The notes: a model not told the origin generated them from the sequence alone. A stretch of DNA of 64,000 bases from Desulfofustis sp. PB-SRB1 (GCA_016722945.1 JAEQMT010000010.1:389765-453764); one strand, 5' to 3'; positions 10,094-18,480 are shown, counted from the first letter of the stretch. Numbers and translations are program-made.

Positions 10094-10426
10094 TTACTTC
10101 TGTAATCGTTGCCAGGCTTCAGCCCGATAGAAAACCAGCCCGTGACGCCTGATGTGATTGATTAACTCCGGATTACCGATGGATTCCAGGTGAACACAAT
10201 CAATAAAATGGGGGATAAGGGTGTCCTCTTCCAGGTGCTGCTGGATCTTGGCCACTAGTTTCTGGTTCAACCGACGTCCACTGAGAGCACAGTCGATGTC
10301 GGAGCCTGGTTTGGCATTGCCAAGCGCTCGCGAGCCAAAGATGATTGCCTCTTCCACTTCGGAGTATAAAGAGAGAACATTGCGCAGCGTAGCGGCTGTG
10401 TTCGCGGGCAGATCAATGCTCGCCAT
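10094..10426 (-). CDS. MNT-type nucleotidyltransferase antitoxin (HI0073-like)
   Basis: A roughly 110-residue minimal nucleotidyltransferase. The signature GSRALGNAKPGSDID (GSx10DxD) carries the metal-binding aspartates. Proteins of this type pair with a HEPN-like partner; in characterised MntA-HepT systems the MNT protein adds AMP to a tyrosine of the toxin and silences it. The start chosen is the ATG of MASIDLP, which overlaps the end of the upstream partner gene by 14 bp; an upstream ATG at 10453 would extend further into that gene and is less likely. The pair forms a two-gene operon. Antitoxin activity is inferred from family and arrangement. Confidence 0.85.
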   Translation of the reverse strand: MASIDLPANTAATLRNVLSLYSEVEEAIIFGSRALGNAKPGSDIDCALSGRRLNQKLVAKIQQHLEEDTLIPHFIDCVHLESIGNPELINHIRRHGLVFYRAEAWQRLQK

Positions 10427-10832
10427 CTTGAATCTCGTGCTGAAAAAATACAATCAATCGTGCTAACTGAGGACTAAACTCCTCCTTGATAAGTTGATAC
10501 GCCTCAGCGGCACGTGATTCATCATAGGTATGGGACAGTAGATTTCGCTTGGCCAGCATGTCCAGCCAGCATTCGCCATCAATGATGATCTGATAGTGGA
10601 AGGCCTGCTTGATTACTTCCCGCGGGAACCGACAGACGACCCCCTGGGCTTCGAGATAATCTTTGAGGGTTTTCCAGCAGAGCTCAAATGTGAACTCAAA
10701 GCTCTGAATGATGCCCTGTCGCTCTATGTCGCTGGGTGCATCTATTGCCAACCCTTTTTGCAGCTGGTTGTAGGCGTTGTTGAGATTTTCAAATCTCTGT
10801 TGCCAGCGTATACTCTTAAGTGGATTTATCAT
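10413..10832 (-). CDS. HEPN-like nucleotidyltransferase substrate-binding / HepT-type toxin (HI0074 family)
   Basis: A 139-residue all-helical protein of the HI0074 family. Characteristic stretches are FEFTFELCWKTLKDYL in the first half and RNLLSHTYDE near residue 96. The latter fits the RX4HXY motif that supplies the RNase active site in HepT toxins and includes the tyrosine that MNT partners AMPylate. It is the first gene of the pair and overlaps the MNT gene. This gene order (HEPN first) is opposite to that of the neighbouring pair at 11121-11956. Confidence 0.85.
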   Translation of the reverse strand: MINPLKSIRWQQRFENLNNAYNQLQKGLAIDAPSDIERQGIIQSFEFTFELCWKTLKDYLEAQGVVCRFPREVIKQAFHYQIIIDGECWLDMLAKRNLLSHTYDESRAAEAYQLIKEEFSPQLARLIVFFQHEIQDGEH

Positions 10833-10960
10833 AACCCTGTGATGAGTAACAATTCATTTCGGTTCATGAATTCTGTTTGACCAGTTCCCCCCTGGCAACT
10901 TGCTTGACAATTGCTTCCTATATCTGATTTACTTTGCTTTGCGCTCGAGGCACTAATTTC

Positions 10961-11012
10961 TACCGTCATTCCCGCCCTCGATTACCAAATTCAAGGGCAG
11001 GCTTCAACGGAA
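10961..11012 (+). repeat. Dispersed inverted-repeat element, truncated copy 3
   Basis: Only the left-central part is present: CCGTCATTCCCGCCCTCGATT through CAAGGGCAGGCTTCAACGG. Both terminal inverted repeats are missing. The right side merges into the GGGAG-hairpin repeat unit, suggesting one element interrupted or recombined with the other. Confidence 0.7.
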
Positions 11013-11089
11013 AATGCTCGCCGATATGCCGGGAAGTACGATGAACACCCACCGCCGGGAGCGTCGATCACCAGATCGACGAAAAAACA
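11010..11089 (+). repeat. GGGAG-hairpin repeat, copy 4
   Basis: The hairpin part is GGGAGCGTCGATCACCAG followed by ATCGACG and AAAAAACA. The stem CGTCGAT/ATCGACG keeps the same geometry as copies 1 and 2 but with different bases, that is, paired changes around an unchanged CACCAG loop. It lies just before the second MNT gene. Confidence 0.65.
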
Positions 11090-11120
11090 CCCTGGCCACC
11101 CAAGCACACCGCAAAACCCA

Positions 11121-11543
11121 ATGAAACCATTCACCTACACACTCACCGCCCAACAAAAAGCCGAGATTTGCGACCAAACCCAGACCCATCTCGCCGCCTG
11201 CCCAGAAATCGCCTTTGCCTATATCCACGGCAGCTTTACCGAGGATATGGCACAAATCCACGACATCGATGTCGGCGTCTATTTCAACACAACCCAAACA
11301 GCCGACCTGGAAGACATCGCCGCCCGCCTGGAACGCGAACTTACCCTAAAAACCGGTATCACCTTCGACCTGAAGGTCTTAAACCATGCCCCCATCACCT
11401 TTACCTACCACGTCATGCGGGGCGAGCTGATCAACAATGCGGACGACGACACCAGATGCCATGTGATGGAACATGTCCTTCGACAATACTTTGATATCAG
11501 ACCCATCCTGCGCAACGCTATCAAAGAGGCGTTTTCCGTATGA
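11121..11543 (+). CDS. MNT-type nucleotidyltransferase antitoxin (MntA-like)
   Basis: A 140-residue protein with the nucleotidyltransferase signature GSFTEDMAQIHDIDVGVYF, where GS is followed by nine residues and DxD. This is the MntA-type partner of HepT toxins and is expected to AMPylate the downstream protein. The ATG at 11121 is the first start after the hairpin repeat; the frame stays open further upstream only through repeat sequence, so the longer reading is rejected. No strong ribosome-binding site is visible. Its stop overlaps the next start in ATGA. Confidence 0.87.
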   Translation: MKPFTYTLTAQQKAEICDQTQTHLAACPEIAFAYIHGSFTEDMAQIHDIDVGVYFNTTQTADLEDIAARLERELTLKTGITFDLKVLNHAPITFTYHVMRGELINNADDDTRCHVMEHVLRQYFDIRPILRNAIKEAFSV

Positions 11544-11956
11544 AACTCAATGAACAACTAATTCGCACGCGATGCAGCGAAATCGGTGCCTCGCTGCATC
11601 GGCTCCGGCAAATGAGAACCATGCCCGCCGGCGAATTTTCGGCAACAAAAGATGCTCAGGATATCGCCGCTTACCGGCTGCTCGTTGCCATTGAAGCAGC
11701 GCTGAGCATCTGTTTCCACCTTGTGGCAAAAAAAGCAAAACGAGCCCCCGATACGTATACCGAATGCTTTGCGGCAATGGCCGAGGAGGGCCTGATTCCA
11801 CAAGAAATGGCGGCAAAGCTCCAGCACATGGCTCGCTTTAGAAATATGCTGATTCACCGCTACTGGAATATTGACCCGCTCCGGCTCCATGAAATAATCT
11901 CGGATGATATTGATGATTTAGATGAGTTCTGTGCAGCCGTGGCCTTGCTCATCTGA
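11540..11956 (+). CDS. HepT-like HEPN RNase toxin (DUF86)
   Basis: A 138-residue DUF86 protein. RFRNMLIHRYWNID near residue 98 contains the RX4HXY motif of HepT RNases, including the tyrosine target for AMPylation. In characterised systems HepT cleaves RNA when released from MntA. The ATGA overlap with the MNT gene places the two in one operon with the antitoxin first, the classic mntA-hepT order. Toxicity has to be inferred from family. Confidence 0.88.
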   Translation: MKLNEQLIRTRCSEIGASLHRLRQMRTMPAGEFSATKDAQDIAAYRLLVAIEAALSICFHLVAKKAKRAPDTYTECFAAMAEEGLIPQEMAAKLQHMARFRNMLIHRYWNIDPLRLHEIISDDIDDLDEFCAAVALLI

Positions 11957-12009
11957 GCTGTTTGTTACCTGGGGGTGCTGATTGCATACATTGCGAGGGC
12001 AACCACGCG

Positions 12010-12150
12010 TTTGGAAATGATACATGGTCGGCCATCAGCTCTGGTATCATCCGGCGGTGACCAAAATTCACGAGATGGTCGCCGGCGGCGAACTCGGCCT
12101 ACTTATCTTCCTTTCATCGAACCGGCGTAATTGTGGTTTTCCGCAAGGCG
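12010..12150 (+). pseudogene. Remnant of a Gfo/Idh/MocA oxidoreductase gene
   Basis: In frame from 12024 the sequence reads MVGHQLWYHPAV...GGELGLLIFLSSNR, which matches residues 118-152 of the intact oxidoreductase at 15176-16171 (MVGHQLWYHPAV...NGELGNLIYLSSNR). At the DNA level the two are only about three-quarters identical, so this is a relic of a related gene and not a recent copy. No start, N-terminal NAD-binding part or C-terminal half remains; a stop follows the NRR. Confidence 0.75.
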
Positions 12151-12248
12151 CGAAAAAGTGAGCATAGCAGCGCTATGTAACCGACTATTTTTTATATTAT
12201 GAATGTGATAGGAAAAGCAAGATTGAACAGATGAGGTTTGATAGGAAA

Positions 12249-14519
12249 CTAGGGCAGACTTTCAGCGGTCACCCGCCAGACCCCGTAGCCGCGTTCCGGG
12301 CGAACATCAACCGGCTGGAAATATCGACCATCATAGCGCTGCTCGAAAAAGAGCCGGGTGAACACCGTATCCATCAAATATTCCGGACCGATTATCCCGA
12401 AACCTGATTGGGGAAAGAGACTTACGAGCATTGAGGCGTCGGGGTGCAGGGACACTGTCTCGGAATTCGAGGCTGTCCGAATGGTGGCGCCGCGGATGGG
12501 GATGGTTTCATTGTTGGTGGTGAGTGTGCCGTGAGTGAGATCGATGGTGGCTGGACGCCTTCTGTAGAGAGCGGTGAAGACACCCGGCGCTGTTTGCTGG
12601 AGATTGTAAAATTGGCCGAGATAGGAATGTTGCGGTGCACTTTTGGTGGCCGGATCCCACAGCCCCCAGAAAAAGGTGCTCTGCCGGACCTGGAGGTAGT
12701 CGATAAATAAATAAACCGGACGCTGATTTTCAGTAAAGAGGAAGGCGAGTGTATCGGCGGTTTTCTCTGGGCTGAATTGGAACTCATGCTCTAGACTGAT
12801 TCGGGCGCTGCCAACTCCTTTGCCCAGCAGTTTTTTGAGGGCCTCGGTGCCGCTTGCCCAGTCATCTTCGCCGGTGCCGAAAAGCGAGTTGGCGCGGTGC
12901 ATGCCATGAATACCGTGGGTCGCGAAGAAATGCATCCAGTTGGCCGCGAACCTATCCTCACGTGCCGCCAGGGGAAGGTTGAGCGCATAGACTGTTTCGG
13001 CCGGATGGAACACCCCATCGGCGATAGCCGCCCGTTCGCTGTAAAATACCAGGGGGTGACCGTGTCCCCATGACGCCCATATGACAGCGTTTTCCGGAGT
13101 GTGGTTGCGCAGGTCGGCCATCGCCTTCAGCAGAACCGGGTGGCGCCTCGGTGTGGTTGAGTTTTGGGCCTGAATTGCCTCATACGGCGCCACTAGCGCC
13201 AGGCCAGCGAGAATGCTCAAAACCACGCCTTTTCCGGCGATGTCCGCGAAGGAGGCGGAAAAGGATTTGTTATCGGCAGGTTGCGAAAAACGCTGCACTG
13301 TTTGGGAAACCATCAGCCACAGAAAAAATGCCATGGCGCCTACCCCCAGGCCGAACAGTGGGGCGGCAAAGATGAGAAAGCGGTTGGCGGTAAACGACAG
13401 TGCAGCCACAAAGACCAGAGAGGCAAGAGACCAGAGGGAACGAAAACCGGTGAATATAAGAAAACACAATCCAATGATACCGATTACCAGCGACGTTGTC
13501 GTACCGGTAACGGATTGGGCAAAGTCGGTCAGGCTGATGACGCTTTGCTGCTCGGAACCGGCGGAGGCGGCAACGGAAAATGAAGAATGGCCGCCGGCAT
13601 CACCGGTGATGTAGAGCCACATTGAGGAGATGTAGTTCCATACCCAAGCGGGATCGTAGATATGTATCTCACCCGCTGCAGCCGCAATTACCAAAAGAAC
13701 CAGGCCAAGAACAAACCAGAGTGCCAGTTGCCTGATCGAACGGCGGGCAACCAGGAGCACCGCAATCAACATGGGCAGACCGCCCAGCGCCAGAGGCACC
13801 AGGGTGGTTGTGTGCCACCACCAGATAAAAAGCAGCAGGTTAAATCCCCCGAGGATGAACCAGAGGGTTTGCTCTTTTCCATTTCTGGCGGAGTTGAAGC
13901 GCAGACTAAAAAACGCGGCACTGACTATGAAGGCAACATTAAGGGTATCGGTATCGAACCATCCCACCGTGCCGCGATTTGCCAGCGCCGGGGAGAGCAG
14001 GGTGGCAAGAGCGGTGGCTAGGCCCATAATCTCGGACGCCGTCCGGCGGTAACGCTCATCGATGAATCGGTGTTGAACCCGCATCCCCAATTCGCGGCCC
14101 AGCAGAAACGCGGCGATGCCCAGAAAGATGCTGAAGAATGGCGGCAGCAGCACCGCGCCCCATTCCAGTGAAATGCCGGTCAATCCAGTGACACCGGCCA
14201 GTACTACCGAAATCAGTGGCGGCCATGCGGAGCGCTGGTAGCCCGTCGGCGCCAGCCGATCTTCATCCAAGGCTGTGTAGCGGCCATGGCTGATGTCCCT
14301 GGCACCATCAATAAAATAGTAGGCATCGACCGTGAGTGTGAGTGGGTTTTGCTGTTCGCCGAAGAAATAGCGTTCAGGATTGCTGCGCCAATGTCCTAAA
14401 TTATCGAAGCGAACGAAAAAACCAAGAGCAAGAACGGCAAAGAGGGCAAGCAGAACCAGAATCGGCTTGAGGGTGGTATTTTTCGCTTTCGTCATAAAAA
14501 ATGGTTCTTTATGCTTCAT
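12249..14519 (-). CDS. STT3/PglB-like oligosaccharyltransferase
   Basis: A 756-residue membrane protein resembling STT3-type oligosaccharyltransferases, which move a lipid-linked glycan to asparagine on the periplasmic side. About eleven to thirteen hydrophobic helices fill residues 15-460. The first catalytic motif is seen as LTLTVDAYYFIDGARD near residue 60 (the Asp of the DAYY region) and the second as GWFDTDTLN near 187. In the soluble domain the usual WWDYG is replaced by an ASWGHGHP stretch at about 482 within VIWASWGHGHPL, followed by a conserved-looking YSERAAIADG. The start could be ATG 14519 or ATG 14495. It stands alone among glycan genes, flanked on both sides by gene remnants. 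Confidence 0.83.
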   Translation of the reverse strand: MKHKEPFFMTKAKNTTLKPILVLLALFAVLALGFFVRFDNLGHWRSNPERYFFGEQQNPLTLTVDAYYFIDGARDISHGRYTALDEDRLAPTGYQRSAWPPLISVVLAGVTGLTGISLEWGAVLLPPFFSIFLGIAAFLLGRELGMRVQHRFIDERYRRTASEIMGLATALATLLSPALANRGTVGWFDTDTLNVAFIVSAAFFSLRFNSARNGKEQTLWFILGGFNLLLFIWWWHTTTLVPLALGGLPMLIAVLLVARRSIRQLALWFVLGLVLLVIAAAAGEIHIYDPAWVWNYISSMWLYITGDAGGHSSFSVAASAGSEQQSVISLTDFAQSVTGTTTSLVIGIIGLCFLIFTGFRSLWSLASLVFVAALSFTANRFLIFAAPLFGLGVGAMAFFLWLMVSQTVQRFSQPADNKSFSASFADIAGKGVVLSILAGLALVAPYEAIQAQNSTTPRRHPVLLKAMADLRNHTPENAVIWASWGHGHPLVFYSERAAIADGVFHPAETVYALNLPLAAREDRFAANWMHFFATHGIHGMHRANSLFGTGEDDWASGTEALKKLLGKGVGSARISLEHEFQFSPEKTADTLAFLFTENQRPVYLFIDYLQVRQSTFFWGLWDPATKSAPQHSYLGQFYNLQQTAPGVFTALYRRRPATIDLTHGTLTTNNETIPIRGATIRTASNSETVSLHPDASMLVSLFPQSGFGIIGPEYLMDTVFTRLFFEQRYDGRYFQPVDVRPERGYGVWRVTAESLP

Positions 14520-14604
14520 TTTTTATCATGCCTTGATTCATTGATCGTCTCATCTTGTATGACAAGGAAGGTAACTATCTGTGTATACTTTTCAGAAACT
14601 ATAT

Positions 14605-14878
14605 GCCAGCCAAAGTTCTAATATACATGGCAACCGTGCATTTTCGGCAAGCTCTTTTTGAAGATCATCGCTGCCCAGAAGCAAGCAGGTAGCATCCGCC
14701 ATTTGCCGCTCTCTTGGCTCGCACCAACCAATCCGGTTAATGTGTCGGTAATAATGTCACGCATCGCTTCCTGGTCGGTGGCAATCGAGGCGCATCCTTA
14801 CCCCATGGTTTCCACCAAAACCAGTGAGTCACGGTACCGGTTCAGAGAAATCGGGGCCACACTCATTCGAGATCGTTG
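14605..14878 (-). pseudogene. C-terminal remnant of a GT4-type glycosyltransferase
   Basis: Read on the minus strand, one frame gives SLNRYRDSLVLVETMG, a stop codon, then GCASIATDQEAMRDIITDTL and TGLVG. A second frame continues with MADATCLLLGSDDLQKELAEN. Together these match the C-terminal UDP-sugar binding part of GT4 enzymes (EAMA.GCPVIAT, GLLV and LLxDxxLRxxLAENA). There is at least one stop and one frameshift. The N-terminal side ends where a copy of the dispersed repeat begins (14902). Confidence 0.72.
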
Positions 14879-14901
14879 AAATGTTTCATTATGCTAAGGT
14901 A

Positions 14902-15062
14902 TGATGGACTCGTTATAACCTTGAATTTGCTTACTATCGTCATTCCCGCCTCGATAAAAACACTCAAGGGTAGGCTGCAGCGGGAATCCAGTGATTTCAA
15001 TTAATTATGGGTGGCGGGTTAATTCCGGCATGACGGGAATATGGGTTTTTACGAGTACATCA
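14902..15062 (+). repeat. Dispersed inverted-repeat element, copy 4 (long form)
   Basis: About 161 bp, from TGATGGACTCGTTATAACC to GGGTTTTTACGAGTACATCA. It contains the GTCATTCCCGCCTCGAT and GCGGGAATCCAGTGATTTC core. Confidence 0.85.
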
Positions 15063-15175
15063 GGTATAACAGTGTGGAATGGGCCAGAAGTGAATGAGCC
15101 GGGGGCTGCTTCAAGGTACCCTGAAGGTCTCCCGCATTCATCAGATCTTATTTTATGCTTTGACTATGCCTGACT

Positions 15176-16171
15176 ATGCCGCAACCAACCATTGCCGTCA
15201 TCGGCGCCGGACAGTGGGGCAAAAACCTCATCCGAAACCTGTATGAACTGGGGGCGCTCCATACCATCTGCACCCGTGACAAAGCAACTCTTAATGCACT
15301 CCTTGAGCACTATCAGGGTGTTGCGGGAGCAGCATCGATAAACCACGTGGTGCGGAACGAAGATATCACCGCGGTATGCATCGCAACCCCAGCCCATACC
15401 CATTGTGAGATTGCCCAAACGGCTATTGAGGCCGGCAAAGATGTTTTTGTTGAAAAACCTCTTTGTCTATCTGTCGAAGATGGCCAAAAACTCGTTGAAT
15501 TGGCTCACCGCAATGACCGGATTCTCATGGTCGGCCATCAGCTCTGGTACCATCCGGCGGTGATAAAGCTCCAGGAGATGATATCAAACGGAGAACTCGG
15601 CAACCTTATCTATCTCTCGTCAAACCGGCTAAATTTCGGCAGATTCCGTCACCATGAAAACGTTCTCTGGTCATTTGCCCCTCATGATATCTCCATGATC
15701 CTTGGACTGGTAGGTGAAATGCCGGTTTCCATCCAGGCGCACGGCTGCGCCCATACCCATTCCAGCGACATCGATACCGCCACCCTGCTGCTCGATTTTC
15801 CCGGCGGCGCCAAGGCCCACGTCCATGTCTCCCGTATACACCCCGGCAAAGAGCAACGGCTTACGGTGACAGGTGAAAAACAGACGGTAATCTTTGATGA
15901 CATGGCCCCCTGGCCCACGAAGCTCACCGGCTATCCGTACACCGTGAACAACGCCGGCGGCCCCATCAATGGTGATTTGCAGCGGCCGTACTCAATTTCC
16001 CTTGAATCACGCGAGCCACTCAAGACCGAGTGTGAACATTTTTTGCACTGCATAAAAACGAGAAGCCGCCCAAAAACAGATGGCACCGAGGGGCTCAGGG
16101 TGATTCGCGTTCTGATGCTGGCCTGGGCAAACATAAATAAAATGTCCGGCTACCCAACGAGGTGCCGATGA
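15176..16171 (+). CDS. Gfo/Idh/MocA family sugar oxidoreductase
   Basis: A 331-residue NAD(P)-dependent oxidoreductase. The N-terminal Rossmann fold has IAVIGAGQWGKNLIRN (GxGxxG), and the EKPLCLS segment near residue 93 supplies the conserved EKP of the family; the substrate-binding C-terminal half includes GHQLWYHPAV. In glycan loci such enzymes oxidise C3 or another ring position of UDP- or other NDP-sugars (WbpB-like), which would fit the aminotransferase and acyltransferase further downstream, but the substrate is not known. The start lies in a perfect 10-bp tandem duplication (TGACTATGCC twice). It opens a plus-strand group of glycan genes. Confidence 0.85.
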   Translation: MPQPTIAVIGAGQWGKNLIRNLYELGALHTICTRDKATLNALLEHYQGVAGAASINHVVRNEDITAVCIATPAHTHCEIAQTAIEAGKDVFVEKPLCLSVEDGQKLVELAHRNDRILMVGHQLWYHPAVIKLQEMISNGELGNLIYLSSNRLNFGRFRHHENVLWSFAPHDISMILGLVGEMPVSIQAHGCAHTHSSDIDTATLLLDFPGGAKAHVHVSRIHPGKEQRLTVTGEKQTVIFDDMAPWPTKLTGYPYTVNNAGGPINGDLQRPYSISLESREPLKTECEHFLHCIKTRSRPKTDGTEGLRVIRVLMLAWANINKMSGYPTRCR

Positions 16172-16308
16172 CATTCGTTTGCACGGTGCTGAAGGGCAAA
16201 CTGCTCGACAACAGTGACGAGGAGATTTGCTGCCGGGCCATCGACCGCACCCTGCGTGAATACCGGATATATAGCCGCTGCTGTTGTCGCTGCTTGAACG
16301 AGCAATGA
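16168..16308 (+). CDS. Short hypothetical ORF overlapping the oxidoreductase stop
   Basis: A 46-residue frame, starting in an ATGA overlap and reading MTFVCTVLKGKLLDNSDEEI then a Cys/Arg-rich tail. The overlap hints at a real translationally coupled gene, yet the tail looks random and no family is recognised. It may equally be the start of a decayed gene. Treat as uncertain. Confidence 0.25.
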   Translation: MTFVCTVLKGKLLDNSDEEICCRAIDRTLREYRIYSRCCCRCLNEQ

Positions 16309-16360
16309 AGGAGTTGTATAATCAGAAAGTTCAAAAAAATGAGGGGGCCTATAGGTAGCC

Positions 16361-17230
16361 ATGGTTGAAACCAACCGGAAACCCGCGGTCACAGTCGTTC
16401 TTCCCGCCTTTAACGAGGCTGAGGTAGTCGGCGAAACGGTGAAGCGGATCAGGGAACTGCACCCGGACTTCGAGGTCCTTGTCGTCGACGACGGCTCTAC
16501 CGATAGCACCATGCAGGCGGCCATGGACGCCGGCGCCAACGTATGGCCGCACCCGTATAACATGGGTAACGGTGCCGCCGTCAAGTCCGGTCTGCGCGCC
16601 GCTCGGGGCGATTATGTCGTCTTGATGGACGCCGACGGCCAGCACGACCCGGCCGACATCGCCCGGCTGCTCGAGCAGGCCGACCACTTCGACATGGTGG
16701 TCGGGGCCCGCACCAAAGCCTCGAAAACGAAAGCTCACCGCAACCTCGCCAACGGGATCTACAACCGCTTCGCCAGCTATGTGACCAAGTTCAAGATCGA
16801 GGACCTCACCTCCGGCTTCCGGGTGATGCGCCGCTCCACCGTCGAGCAGTACATCTACCTGCTGCCCAACACCTTCTCCTACCCCTCGACCATCACCATG
16901 GCTTACCTGCGCAGTGGCCGCAGCGTCGCCTATGTGCCGATCGAGACCGCCAGGCGGGTGGGCAAGAGCAAAATCAAGCTGGTCCGCGACGGCACCCGCT
17001 TCCTCCTGATCATCACCAAGATCGCCACGCTGTTCGCCCCGCTGCGGATTTTTATGCCGGTGAGCCTGGTGTTTTTTCTGCTGGGCCTCGGCTACTATGC
17101 GTTCACGTATCTCACCCAGGGGCGCTTCACAAATATGTCGGCGCTTCTGCTGAACAGTTCGGTGATCGTGTTCCTGATCGGTTTGGTGTCGGAGCAGGTG
17201 ACGCAGTTGAAATATGAAAGGACAAAGTGA
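16361..17230 (+). CDS. GT2 glycosyltransferase, DPM/DolP-mannose synthase-like
   Basis: A 289-residue inverting glycosyltransferase. The cytosolic GT-A domain has VTVVLPAFNEAEVV at residue 10, VVDDGSTDST at about 45, and the metal-binding MDADGQHDP near 90. Two hydrophobic helices at the C-terminus (about residues 225-250 and 262-283) anchor it in the inner membrane. Proteins of this shape move a sugar from a nucleotide donor to polyprenyl phosphate, producing lipid-linked sugars. The stop codon overlaps a GTG start of the next gene. A good donor for the nearby oligosaccharyltransferase or flippase pathway, by inference. Confidence 0.9.
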   Translation: MVETNRKPAVTVVLPAFNEAEVVGETVKRIRELHPDFEVLVVDDGSTDSTMQAAMDAGANVWPHPYNMGNGAAVKSGLRAARGDYVVLMDADGQHDPADIARLLEQADHFDMVVGARTKASKTKAHRNLANGIYNRFASYVTKFKIEDLTSGFRVMRRSTVEQYIYLLPNTFSYPSTITMAYLRSGRSVAYVPIETARRVGKSKIKLVRDGTRFLLIITKIATLFAPLRIFMPVSLVFFLLGLGYYAFTYLTQGRFTNMSALLLNSSVIVFLIGLVSEQVTQLKYERTK

Positions 17231-18480
17231 GTGCAGCAGTAATCGAAAGTGATGGTCCTGCACCGGCGGCAGCATCATCACCATTCAGCCGTAATCCTGG
17301 CATCAACGATTCTATCGTGCGAATATTACTCATCACCTTCAACTACCCGCCCAAAGTCGGGGGTATGGAGAACATGCTTTTTCAGCTTGTTTCCCACTGG
17401 CAGGCCGATCATGTTGTTACCGTCATCGGCCCCCATGGCAGCGATGCTGCTTCTGATTCGATGACACCGGTACTGCGGCCCACAAAAAAAGGGCTGTTCT
17501 GGTTTTTTATGGCGGCTCTGAGCAATTCTCTGAAGCGGTTGAGGGCGGAACAATTCGATGTCTTGTTTGCCGGCAGTGCGCTGGTGATGCCGCTTGCTGT
17601 TTTTCTGGGCAGAATGTTCAACCTGCCGGTTGTCACTCAGGTGCATGGGCTGGACCTCACCTACCCGAACAGAATGTATCGGGCGGCCATCAGGCGCCTG
17701 CTGCCCCACTCGAACCTGGTGGTGGCCAACAGCGCCAATACCGCACGGCTCGCCATTGGATCGGGAGTGCTGGAAAAGAATATCAAGGTGATCAACCCCG
17801 GGCTGAATTTTGCGGAATTTATTACACTGCCGGATCGTGAACGCGTAAGAGTAAAGCACAGATTTCAGGGAAAAAAGGTGATTCTGAGCGCCGGCAGGCT
17901 GGCCCCGCGAAAAGGGGTCTCCGAGTTTATCGAACATGTTCTTCCCTCCTTGCATCGTAACCATCCAGACCTGCTGTTTGCCGTGGCTGGGGGCAACCCT
18001 ACCGAGTCATTGGCCCACCGGGAAGATGTGATTTCCCGGATTCGCCTTGCGGTGAAAAGGATAAATGGAGCAGACCATGTCCGTGTTCTTGGCCGAGTGC
18101 CTCGGCAGGAACTGCTCGAACTTTATGCGGCTGCGGATTTGTTCGTCCTGCCCGCGCTTCCAACCGCTCACGATGTGGAGGGCTTCGGCATCGTCCTCAT
18201 CGAGGCGGGTGCTGCGGGATGCCCGGTCGTCTCGACCAGGCATGGCGGCATCCCGGATGCGGTTGTCGACGGCAGCACCGGCGTACTCGTCGATCCGGGC
18301 GACTGGGAAGCGATGGCTGCGGCCCTGTCTACTCTGCTGGCAGAACCCGAGGCAGCGGCGGCAATGGGACGCGCAGGCAGGCAACGTGCCGAGACGAATC
18401 ATGACTGGTCCATTGTCGGCCGAGAATATCTCGCGGCGATATCGAATCTGATTACTCCAGCTACCCGGATTCCTGAATGA
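17227..18480 (+). CDS. GT4 glycosyltransferase
   Basis: A 417-residue retaining GT-B enzyme. The N-terminal domain begins with RILLITFNYPPKVGGMENML and the C-terminal domain carries ILSAGRLAPRKG and EGFGIVLIEAGAAGCPVVST, the donor-binding region. The GTG at 17227 overlaps the preceding stop in GTGA but adds a 30-residue low-complexity leader; a second in-frame GTG at 17317 lies right before the first strand and may be the true start. It probably adds a hexose in the same glycan as its neighbours. Confidence 0.9.
   Translation: MSAAVIESDGPAPAAASSPFSRNPGINDSIVRILLITFNYPPKVGGMENMLFQLVSHWQADHVVTVIGPHGSDAASDSMTPVLRPTKKGLFWFFMAALSNSLKRLRAEQFDVLFAGSALVMPLAVFLGRMFNLPVVTQVHGLDLTYPNRMYRAAIRRLLPHSNLVVANSANTARLAIGSGVLEKNIKVINPGLNFAEFITLPDRERVRVKHRFQGKKVILSAGRLAPRKGVSEFIEHVLPSLHRNHPDLLFAVAGGNPTESLAHREDVISRIRLAVKRINGADHVRVLGRVPRQELLELYAAADLFVLPALPTAHDVEGFGIVLIEAGAAGCPVVSTRHGGIPDAVVDGSTGVLVDPGDWEAMAAALSTLLAEPEAAAAMGRAGRQRAETNHDWSIVGREYLAAISNLITPATRIPE

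Larger units (their letters stand above)
14520..15175. other. Gene-free stretch with remnant and repeat
   Basis: Divergent region between the oligosaccharyltransferase and the oxidoreductase gene. It holds the glycosyltransferase remnant (14605-14878) and a full long-form copy of the dispersed repeat (14902-15062). The last 110 bases should contain the promoter of the plus-strand glycan genes, but no strong box is obvious. Confidence 0.6.

Noticed and set aside
9730-11089. Possible CRISPR array
   Set aside because: Only four imperfect repeats, unequal spacing from 69 to over 1000 bases, and the repeats vary in the stem; no cas genes.
16349-17284. 311-codon open frame on the minus strand opposite the GT2 gene
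   Set aside because: His- and Gly-rich shadow of a well-supported glycosyltransferase; no family features.
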